DNA from: Cladocopium goreaui | Lineage: Eukaryota > Sar > Dinophyceae > Suessiales > Symbiodiniaceae | Reading direction: 5' to 3' | NCBI GenBank assembly: GCA_947184155.2 | Contig: CAMXCT020000510.1 | Span: 1-64,000 of the forward strand | Length of the DNA: 64,000 nucleotides | In this document: piece after piece, positions 1 to 7,447 of the stretch | Layout of the letters: the number at the start of each line of letters is the position of its first letter | How positions within the stretch are numbered: the stretch's first letter is position 1 | The notes under the pieces: generated by a model | Told to the model about the DNA's origin: nothing | The model's input: only the letters and a program-made list of their open reading frames with translations | The model's database searches: none | Made by a program: the position numbers and the translations under genes

Positions 1-44
1 GAGAGCGTCTGAGCGCAGGGTTCTTCCAATAGGGGGGGTCTGTA

Positions 45-330
45 TCTCATCTTCTCATCTTCTCACCTTCTCATCTTCACACCTTCTCTCACACCTTCTC
101 ATCTTCACATCTGCTCATCTTCACATCTGCTCATCTGCACATCTTCTCATTCTCATCTTCACACCTTCTCATCTTCACATCTGTTCATCTTCACATCTGC
201 TCATCTTCACATCTGCACATCTTCACATCTTCTCATCTTCACATCTGCTCATCTTCACATCTCCACACCTTCTCATCTTCATACCTTCTCTCACACCTTC
301 TCATCTTCACATCTTCTCTCAGTTCTCTCT
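45..330. repeat. Pyrimidine-rich short tandem repeat
   Basis: Irregular repeats of words such as CATCTTCACATCTGCT and CACCTTCTCATCTTCA fill this stretch. The unit length wanders between about 12 and 18 bases. No coding frame is supported. Confidence 0.8.
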
Positions 331-441
331 CCTTTTTCTCGCTCTTTTTTTTGCGCCTCCCTCCCGCCAGCATGTCTTTTATTTGCTTGCTCGCTTTAGG
401 CCGAGGGTGGTACCGGCGGCGCAGTCACGAAACGGCAAACT

Positions 442-1145
442 CCTTTCGCACGAAATGAGGGTCGATCGGCAAAAACTGAGGTAAAATTGCGATTTGACTT
501 GTCCTGGAGCAACCCTTTCGCACGAAATGAAGGTCGATCGGCAAAAACTGAGGTAAAATTGCGATTTGACTTGCTCCGGAGCAACCCTTTCGCACGAAAT
601 GAGGGTCGATCGGCAAAAACTGAGGTAAAACTGCGATTTGACTTGACCCGGAGCAACCCTTTCGCACGAAATGAGGGTCGATCGGCAAAAACTGAGGTAA
701 AACTGCGATTTGACTTGACCCGGAGCAACCCTTTCGCACGAAATGAGGGGCGATCGGCAAAAACTGAGGTAAAAGTGCGATTTTACTTGTCCCGGAGCAA
801 CCCTTTCGCACGAAATGAGGGTCGATCGGCAAAAACTGAGGTAAAACTGCGATTTGACTTGACCCGGAGCAACCCTTTCGCACGAAATGAGGGTCGATCG
901 GCAAAAACTGAGGTAAAAGTGCGATTTTACTTGTGCCGGAGCAACCCTTTCGCACGAAATGAGGGTCGATCGGCAAAAACTGAGGTAAAAGTGCGATTTT
1001 ACTTGTCCTGGAGCAACCCTTTTTGCACGAAATGAGGGTCGATCGGCAAAAACTGAGGTAAAACTGCGATTTTACTTGTGCCGGAGCAACCCTTTCGCAC
1101 GAAATGAGGGTCGATCGGCAAAACTGAGGTAAACTGCAATTTTAA
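442..1145. repeat. 72-bp tandem array, about ten copies
   Basis: The block CCTTTCGCACGAAATGAGG recurs every 72 bases (442, 514, 586, 658, 730, 802, 874, 946, with degenerate copies near 1018 and 1090). Each unit also carries GTCGATCGGCAAAAACTGAG. Because 72 is a multiple of three, frames on both strands stay open and give 24-residue protein repeats, which I treat as an artefact. The CGCACGAAATG core recurs in other arrays of the window. Confidence 0.9.
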
Positions 1146-1147
1146 CT

Positions 1148-1760
1148 TGTGCCGTTCTTGTCTTGTGTAAAAGCGCCTGTGTGTAAAAACTTCTGTGTGT
1201 AAAAGTCTCTGTGTGTAAAAGCGTCTGTGTGTCAAAGCGTGTCTGTGTGTAAAGCGTCCTGTGTGTAAAGTTTGTGTGTCTCTGTGTGTAAAAAAGCGCT
1301 GTGTGTCAAATCGTTGTGTTCAAAGTGTTGTGTGTAAAAGCGTCTGTGTGTAAAAGTGTTTGTGTGTAAGCGTTTTCTGTGTAAAAAGCGTCTGTGTGTA
1401 AAAGCGTCTGTGTGTAAAAGTGTCTGTGTGTAAAAGCGTCTGTGTGTAAAAGTTGTCTGTGTGTAAAAGCGTCTGTGTGTCAAAGCGTTTGTGTGTAAAA
1501 GCGTCTGTGTGTAAAAGTGTTTGTATGTAAAAGCTTCTGTGTGTAAAAGTGTTTGTGTAAAGTGTTTGTGTAAAAGTGTTTGTGTAAAAGCCTCTGTGTG
1601 TACATGTGTTTGTGTGTGACAGCGTCTGTGTGTAAAAAGCGTCTGTGTGTAAAAAGCGTCTGTGTGTAAAAGCGTCTGTGTGTCAAAGGGTTTGTGTGTA
1701 AAAGCGTCTGTGCGTAAAAGTGTTTGTATGTAAAAGCTTCTGTGTGTAAAAGTGTTTGTG
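1148..1760. repeat. 16-bp minisatellite (GTGTGTAAAAGCGTCT)
   Basis: Tandem copies of a unit close to GTGTGTAAAAGCGTCT, with point changes and one- or two-base length changes. The retrotransposon at 1761-9741 interrupts this array, which continues at 9744-9830. The same minisatellite forms an independent array at 12668-13530. Confidence 0.9.
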
Positions 1761-1890
1761 TTGAAACAAAAAGCAGCACAGCGTATTTTTGTGCTGAACA
1801 ATTTGACAAGTCAGGGGTTGGTGGGTGGAATTGAACCTATCAACCTGGCCATTTTGGCTCAAGGGCCAGGCCAATTGTAACATTTTCTTT
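1761..1890 (+). repeat. Split direct repeat A1 (5' terminus of the DIRS-like element)
   Basis: A 130-bp sequence starting TTGAAACAAAAAGC and ending CATTTTCTTT, repeated at 9403-9532. It contains a small hairpin (CAGCACA at 1774-1780 pairing with TGTGCTG at 1790-1796) and a second hairpin (CCTGGCC 1844-1850, GGCCAGG 1864-1870) whose loop lies in the spliced-leader-like sequence. Confidence 0.9.
1848..1863 (+). other. Spliced-leader-like sequence in the A1 repeat
   Basis: GCCATTTTGGCTCAAG is an exact match to the last 16 nt of the 22-nt dinoflagellate spliced leader (DinoSL) as I remember it. The preceding bases differ (CCTG instead of CCGTA). It lies 52 bases upstream of the gag ATG and recurs in A2 at 9490-9505. 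Inference: the element carries a leader relic, gained by reverse transcription of a trans-spliced RNA, or uses an encoded leader in its own transcript. Confidence 0.6.
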
Positions 1891-1914
1891 TTCCAATGCG
1901 GTGCTTCGCGCGCC

Positions 1915-3327
1915 ATGGCCTGGCCTACCAATTTGGCCTCTTTTGGGTCGCTGCGGGAGTGTCGGACGTTCTTTGGGATCTCCGTCGACCTGTGGGCGGC
2001 ATTCACTCAGGTGATCGGGGACCCGAAGGACGATTCGAGGATTTTGGCCGCGCTTCCACCTTCGATCATCCAGGCCGCCATCGAGACGACGGTTTTGGAC
2101 AGCGGCGACCCCATTTCCTTGGTGCAGGCCGCGCGGTTGGGGTTGGTCTACAGATTGGCGAAGCGAAAGCAACATGCAGACGCTGGACTGGACCTGACAT
2201 TCTGGATCGACCCAGATCCTTGGGCTACACCTGCGGGAGCACCGGCACAACAAATGGGGGACACCGGGAATCAGACGAAGGCACCCGAGAGGAAGCTGAA
2301 GTTTGCCAGCATTCTGGATCAGGCAGACGATTCGGAATTCATGGTGGCGAGCGAGATGCAGAAGCAGGTGTGGTTGCAGACATATGTCAACTTGACAGGC
2401 GACCTACCCATGGAGCAGGAGGAGCCCACGACGGAGCAACTTTCGGCTCTGCACAGAAGGTTGACTTCGAAGCAGTGCCCCTATGCAGACTTCGCAGTTT
2501 TCCTCCCCTTTGGAAGGAAGGCACATCGTGCCCAAAAATACAGGACCTACGTCATGACACCGAATGGCTTCTACACGAAGGAACTGCCGGGGCCCAGTGG
2601 CATAGACCAGTGGCGAGCCTCGTTCAGGGTCTATCGCACTGCGCTGTTGATGCTGCAGGCCATCACGATGTCGACGGCGGTGGCGTACGAGGCCTTCATA
2701 GAGAAGATGGACCGCCTGTACAAGGGCTGCTGGCACCTCATTGTGCAGGCCGACGAGCTGGCGAGGTCGGAGCACATGCTCAGGTTGAAGGTGTCGACAG
2801 AGATGGACATCACCATGGGCGGGAAGGAGCCAGCGATGTGGAACGTGGACAACCCTTGGGAGGCCCTATTCAGAAGGCTTCTCAAGGATTCCGACTTCTG
2901 GGCCGAACAAGTCCACCTGCCGGCCAATGCATGGTTGGCCCATGGCTCCAGAGGCAAGCTCCTCACGCCGTCGGAGGCCATTGCAGAGTCCAGCATCCAA
3001 GGGGGCTCTGCGGTGCTGAAGCCAGACGTGGAGGGGACGAAGAACACCCAAGAGCCATGGAAGAAGTCGGCAAACGCCAGACGGAAAGAAGCAAAGAAAA
3101 GAAAGTGGCAAGAGGCGGAGGAGAAGAACACCGGCACGAAGGGAAAAGGAAAGGGGAAAGGAAAAGGGAAGGCCCCGGCATGTTATGCATGGAACAACAA
3201 CAATGGGGCCTGTGCTGGACTCCCTCCAGGATCTGCCTGCCGAGGAAACGTCGCAAGAGAACACAGATGCACAGCCTGCGGTTCACCGGGACACCCCTCA
3301 CATCAATGCTCACAGAAAGAAGGCTGA
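1915..3327 (+). CDS. Gag-like protein of the DIRS-like element
   Basis: Nucleic-acid-binding structural protein of the retrotransposon, about 470 residues. I chose ATG 1915 (context GCCATGG) because the frame upstream runs back into A1 with only a GTG at 1825. The N-terminal and central parts have no motif I recognise. A basic, G/K-rich stretch (about 3135-3175) precedes two cysteine clusters: a C..C..C..H arrangement starting CYAW near 3181 and containing LPPG, then a CCHC zinc knuckle CTACGSPGHPSHQC ending near 3312. The stop at 3325-3327 overlaps the next gene, which lies in the -1 frame. A heptamer of frameshift type, A AAG GGG, is at 3150-3156, but it lies upstream of the zinc motifs and so is an unlikely fusion point. 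Confidence 0.8.
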   Translation: MAWPTNLASFGSLRECRTFFGISVDLWAAFTQVIGDPKDDSRILAALPPSIIQAAIETTVLDSGDPISLVQAARLGLVYRLAKRKQHADAGLDLTFWIDPDPWATPAGAPAQQMGDTGNQTKAPERKLKFASILDQADDSEFMVASEMQKQVWLQTYVNLTGDLPMEQEEPTTEQLSALHRRLTSKQCPYADFAVFLPFGRKAHRAQKYRTYVMTPNGFYTKELPGPSGIDQWRASFRVYRTALLMLQAITMSTAVAYEAFIEKMDRLYKGCWHLIVQADELARSEHMLRLKVSTEMDITMGGKEPAMWNVDNPWEALFRRLLKDSDFWAEQVHLPANAWLAHGSRGKLLTPSEAIAESSIQGGSAVLKPDVEGTKNTQEPWKKSANARRKEAKKRKWQEAEEKNTGTKGKGKGKGKGKAPACYAWNNNNGACAGLPPGSACRGNVAREHRCTACGSPGHPSHQCSQKEG

Positions 3328-6300
3328 TCGTGGAGCTCAAGAGGGATTGGAAGAAGTCTGCACGACGCCACAACTGGACACAAGGCAACTTCCAGGTGCC
3401 CTACTTCGCATGGGGGACGTCCAGATCCAGGGGAAGGGAAGACAAGGCCTACGAGAAGGAAGACGACGAGAAGAAGGAAAACAAGCAGAGCCCGCATAAG
3501 AGACGTCGGACAACCAAGGACCCTGACAATGACGATGAACCCAAAGCGGAGTTCAACGGCAAACTCATGACGGTGGACGTCTACACGATGAAGAGAAGGT
3601 TCAACTTCCTCCATATGTACGCGGGCAAGAAGGATCCTTTGGGAGAAGCCATCAAGAGACAGGCAAAGGCCCACAGGATGAAAGTGACGGTCATCTCTTG
3701 CGAGAAGGAAAACGGCGTCGACCTCCTGGCGGAGGAACCTTACCTGGAGTTTTTGGAGAAGGCGAAGGAAGGCTTTTGGGATGGGATGCATTCGGGATTT
3801 CCATGTACATCCTTCTCGAGACTTCGGTGGCGGGAAGCGAAGGGTTATCCAGGACCAGTTCGGTCGAAGAGGCATCCTTATGGAATACCAGGTATTCCAA
3901 GACATCGACAACAAGAAGCAGACGAAGGGACGTTGCATGCGTCGAGAACGGCGCACATGGCCGATCGAATCATTTCCTCCAGGCCGGAAGACAGACTGAG
4001 GCCCTTCGCAACTCTTGAAAATCCTCCCCCAACTGACCACGGCGAACACCTGTCAGCGTGGGAGTTGCCGGAGATTGCAAACCTGTTCGAAAAGTATGAA
4101 CAAGACTTCATCCTGGCGGAGTTCCCGACCTGCATCTACCAGCCCCACCTGGACTTTGGACTGAGGACATTTAAGCCCCAGATGTTCGGAGGGACACTAC
4201 CGGGCCTATCTTCGTTGAGAGGCAAGTGCAGGTGCGGCGATGAACCTCACGTACCTGTGGTGGGAAAGGAACGGTCGGCGGCCTCGGGTGAATATCCCGA
4301 GGACCTGTGCAACACGTATGCCAGGTTGGTCATCAGGCAATTTCAGAGGATGGCCAAAGCGGAGTTCTTCACCAAGAGACAGGAGGACCTCAGAAAGGAG
4401 GTGGATGAGCTCAGGAAAAGAACGGAGGAGCACGCGAGAGGGAGGTCAAGGTCGGCACGAAGGGTGAAGCAGAAAGAAGAAGAGTCTGACAGGGTGATCA
4501 AAGAGGAGGACACCATCAAGGCGACTGCTTCATCAAAGTCGAAGAGCAAAGCCAAGGCCAAGCAGGACGCAGAAGAGTACGAGTACACGTACGAGTACGA
4601 ATCCTCCGAAGAAGAGAGGGCGACCGAGAAGGAGAAAACCAAAGGTGAGAACTCCCCCATGGACGCCAAGAAGGTCAAAAACGATGGTGACAGAGACTGG
4701 AAAGGGGGTTCTGGAAAGTTTGGGATGCTGGGAGAATCCAAAGCCAAAAGGGAAGACCCCCGTAACCTGAACTTCTTGGGAGGCATGCGCAACCCAGCAG
4801 AAGTGGTCGAAGGGATGCCCAACGCCCTGAGCCTGGGTTTGAGGATATTCGCTGCATGGGAGCGCTTCATCAAGTCGAACCCATCGACGCTTGAGACGGC
4901 AGCCGCCTACGGCACGGAGGCCTGCGACCTCGACGAGAAGGCCCTGGCCCTGGATAGATGGCGGGCCGAACTACGAAAGGCGGTGGGGGCGAAGGGGAAG
5001 ATGAAGGCACAATTGAAGTCGAAGTGGACCTTCACTTCGCCCATTCATGGCGACATCCTCGAAGCCTGGACCATGAAGGCGGCGGATCCCGACACCGAAG
5101 TGGCCAAGTGGGTGACGGAAGGCACACCGCTGGGCATCAATTGCGACATCAAGAGCAAGGGCATCTTCCCGCCGTCTGACAGACACGCGGAACAGGAATC
5201 CATGGTCGACGCAGCGATGCAGATGGCCAGGGGAGCGCTGGTAAACTATTCGTCGGTGCTGGAAAACAAGGAGGACACGAAGGTAGAAGTGGAAAGACTG
5301 GAGAGGTTGGGCTTTTTGAAGAAGATCGACGGAAGAACGGTAAGAGAAGAGTTCTCCCGGGGCACCATCTCGAAGTTGGCGATCATCATCAAGGAGAGGC
5401 CGGACAAAACCAAAAAGCGAAGGCTGATAATCGACTTGAGAAGGTCAGGGGGAAACTCCAAAGCCCGACTCGAAGAAAGGTTGGTGCTCCCGAGGGCGGT
5501 GGACGCGGTAGCCATGATGCGCACCATGTCAAAGCTACAAGAAGCGCCCTCAGCGGCTGAGCAGAGACAAATGTGGAAGAGGGAAATGGTGCTGATTGAT
5601 GTCGCCGACGCCTTCCCCCACTTGGCAGTGCACCATCAGGAACTCGAGCACTGCATCACCCCTGGACTGCACGAAGGAGAATTCTTCTTGTTCAGGGCAC
5701 TACTCTTCGGCTACAAGACGGCACCCTTACTGTGGTCCCGAGTGGCCGCTTTGCTGGGGCGGATGATACAAGCGTGTGTGCCCCTGCATGAAGGAAGACA
5801 TCAGATCTACCTGGACGACTCCTTATGGCTACTGCAGGGAACACTACAAAGGAGGACCGAAGTCCTGGCGTTTGTGCTCTACACGATGGCAGCCCTGGGC
5901 TTCAACCTCTCCATTAGGAAGGGAGAGAGAGGGTCAAGAGTGACCTGGTCAGGCATAGAGTTCCACTTAGGGGACAATCACGTTTTGCTGACCTTGCCGG
6001 AGAAGTTCATCAACGACCTCCAAGAGAAGGTGAAGGCGTGGGATTCCAAAGGAATGGCTTCTCTGAAGGAGTTGAGAGCCATCTGTGGAAAGCTCTCGTG
6101 GTTGGCAGGGGTACTGCCGAGGACCCGCTGGATGCTCCGCGTCTTCTACGCGGTTTTGGCAGGAAGAGAAGCCGAAGTGAAACAGGGCCTGGAAGAGAGT
6201 AGGAGGAAAGCCCGCGAGGACACCAGGCCCAAAGAGCATTTGTTTGTGGTCAAACGCTTGGAAGGAGCAAGGCAAGCGTTGATCGAATACCTCAACGTGA

Positions 6301-6932
6301 CGAAGGAGAGACCAACAAGGAAGATTTCTTTGACCACCAGGGACAGGGCAAAGGTGACCATCACGACTGACGCGTCACCCGAAGGGTTAGGAGCCGTTCT
6401 GATCGTGAATTCCCAGGTCATCGATGCCATTGCGACCCCGGTGACAGAACAGGATGCGAAGGACCTGGAATTTGAATTAGGGTCCTCCGCGTCTCAAGGA
6501 ACAGTGGAAGCCCTCGCAATGGTGGTGGCCCTGCACACCTGGGGAAACAAGTTGGCAGGCATGGCGGTGGAGCTGACCATACAGGCCGACTCGGTGACGG
6601 CGCTTGCCATGGCGCAGAAGCAGTCTGCAGCCTCCCCAGCTATCAATTTCTTGGGAGCAACCTTAGGCATCCTGCTGGAAAAGGCCAAGGTAGAAGAGAT
6701 GAAGCTCGTGCACATCCCAGGAGCGGCCAACAAGACCGCCGACTACCTGAGCAGGCCTTCCAAATGGAAGGGGACCCCTAGGCCGCCGGAACTTGGCGAT
6801 GTTAAGGTGACCGAGGTGGGGCCAAGGGGTCAGGATTTCTATCAGTTGGCACCACCCGGACGTAAGCCGGATTTGTGGGGAGCCTCTGAAGGCGAGGAAG
6901 GTCTCGGACCCTGGTACTCACTTTTCAAATGA
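3306..6932 (+). CDS. Pol polyprotein: methyltransferase-like, reverse transcriptase, RNase H
   Basis: Copies element RNA into DNA. The frame is open far upstream, but protein-like sequence begins near 3306, where an ATG overlaps the gag stop by 22 bases; expression may use restart or -1 frameshifting. First comes a Rossmann-like segment (3600-4080) with HMYAG (motif-I-like), GFPCTSFSR (Cys codon at 3804) and LENPPP (4014-4031), resembling motifs I, IV and VI of C5 cytosine methyltransferases. A charged, acidic linker follows (about 4330-4700). Reverse transcriptase has LIDVADAF (first catalytic Asp codon 5598), LLFGYKTAP and the YLDD box (5808-5819). RNase H has TTDASPEG (Asp 6369), Glu 6507, Asp 6588 and HIPGAANKTADYLSR. 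Methyltransferase activity is inference; RT and RNase H are secure. Confidence 0.88.
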   Translation: MLTERRLIVELKRDWKKSARRHNWTQGNFQVPYFAWGTSRSRGREDKAYEKEDDEKKENKQSPHKRRRTTKDPDNDDEPKAEFNGKLMTVDVYTMKRRFNFLHMYAGKKDPLGEAIKRQAKAHRMKVTVISCEKENGVDLLAEEPYLEFLEKAKEGFWDGMHSGFPCTSFSRLRWREAKGYPGPVRSKRHPYGIPGIPRHRQQEADEGTLHASRTAHMADRIISSRPEDRLRPFATLENPPPTDHGEHLSAWELPEIANLFEKYEQDFILAEFPTCIYQPHLDFGLRTFKPQMFGGTLPGLSSLRGKCRCGDEPHVPVVGKERSAASGEYPEDLCNTYARLVIRQFQRMAKAEFFTKRQEDLRKEVDELRKRTEEHARGRSRSARRVKQKEEESDRVIKEEDTIKATASSKSKSKAKAKQDAEEYEYTYEYESSEEERATEKEKTKGENSPMDAKKVKNDGDRDWKGGSGKFGMLGESKAKREDPRNLNFLGGMRNPAEVVEGMPNALSLGLRIFAAWERFIKSNPSTLETAAAYGTEACDLDEKALALDRWRAELRKAVGAKGKMKAQLKSKWTFTSPIHGDILEAWTMKAADPDTEVAKWVTEGTPLGINCDIKSKGIFPPSDRHAEQESMVDAAMQMARGALVNYSSVLENKEDTKVEVERLERLGFLKKIDGRTVREEFSRGTISKLAIIIKERPDKTKKRRLIIDLRRSGGNSKARLEERLVLPRAVDAVAMMRTMSKLQEAPSAAEQRQMWKREMVLIDVADAFPHLAVHHQELEHCITPGLHEGEFFLFRALLFGYKTAPLLWSRVAALLGRMIQACVPLHEGRHQIYLDDSLWLLQGTLQRRTEVLAFVLYTMAALGFNLSIRKGERGSRVTWSGIEFHLGDNHVLLTLPEKFINDLQEKVKAWDSKGMASLKELRAICGKLSWLAGVLPRTRWMLRVFYAVLAGREAEVKQGLEESRRKAREDTRPKEHLFVVKRLEGARQALIEYLNVTKERPTRKISLTTRDRAKVTITTDASPEGLGAVLIVNSQVIDAIATPVTEQDAKDLEFELGSSASQGTVEALAMVVALHTWGNKLAGMAVELTIQADSVTALAMAQKQSAASPAINFLGATLGILLEKAKVEEMKLVHIPGAANKTADYLSRPSKWKGTPRPPELGDVKVTEVGPRGQDFYQLAPPGRKPDLWGASEGEEGLGPWYSLFK

Positions 6933-7105
6933 CATGCGAAAAGGAGCAAAACACCAGGGTGAGGCTTAATTTCAGGAAAAATTTGGGAAGGAAAGGGAAC
7001 CCGCTGGGGCTGATGTTTGTTGTCAGGGTTTTCTCTCCTCCTCCATTGTTGGTTTGTCTTTTCAACTTCGGGAAAGGGTCCGTTGATTGCAGCCGCCGGT
7101 TCAAA

Positions 7106-7447
7106 ATGGACACCACCAGCTCGAACTTAGGCCTCGCGATCCAATGGCTAGCCCTGACGGGCCTGGCGGTGCACCTGTGGGCCTTGGGATGGGGCTTATG
7201 GGCTTGCTGCAGGCGAAGAGAGGTGTGCCCTTTCGCTCCATCAACGAGAGTGGAGGCGGGACGAATGTGGGCATGGAGACAACAACACCCGCGAGCTCCC
7301 TCACCTCCCTGCTACGAAGGCCCGCGGCGGCGCCAGAGCGGTGGTCAGGGTCTGGCGGGCCTGATTCGACGGCAAGACCCGGCACCAGACAACGTGGTCA
7401 CGAAAGGCAAGAAGGGCTCGAAGGGACAGAAGGGAGCAGGCCGCTGA
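7106..7447 (+). CDS. Possible small overlapping ORF with one membrane helix
   Basis: A 113-residue ATG-started frame between pol and the recombinase, overlapping the recombinase N terminus in another frame. Residues about 8-33 are strongly hydrophobic (LGLAIQWLALTGLAVHLWAL), then CCRRRE, and the C terminus is basic (KGKKGSKGQKGAGR). The composition looks more like a membrane protein than a random shadow, but the alternative frame is also open here, so only one of the two may be translated. I do not recognise a family. Confidence 0.25.
   Translation: MDTTSSNLGLAIQWLALTGLAVHLWALGWGLWACCRRREVCPFAPSTRVEAGRMWAWRQQHPRAPSPPCYEGPRRRQSGGQGLAGLIRRQDPAPDNVVTKGKKGSKGQKGAGR

Noticed and set aside
1148..1801. 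Minus-strand frames rich in HTDAFTHRRFYTQ
   Set aside because: They are translation of the 16-bp minisatellite. The same pattern recurs at 12594-13580.
1827..1837. tRNA-like B box (GGTTCAATTCC on the minus strand) in A1, repeated in A2
   Set aside because: The flanking bases do not form a T-stem and no anticodon arm or A box is visible, so it is probably coincidence.
3150..3156. A AAG GGG as the gag-pol frameshift site
   Set aside because: Shifting here would bypass the conserved zinc-knuckle region that follows in the gag frame.
1896..3300. N-terminal 470 codons of the long frame 1896-6932
   Set aside because: The stretch has shadow-like composition and overlaps the gag frame, which carries the zinc motifs. 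Only the part from about 3306 onward is protein-like.
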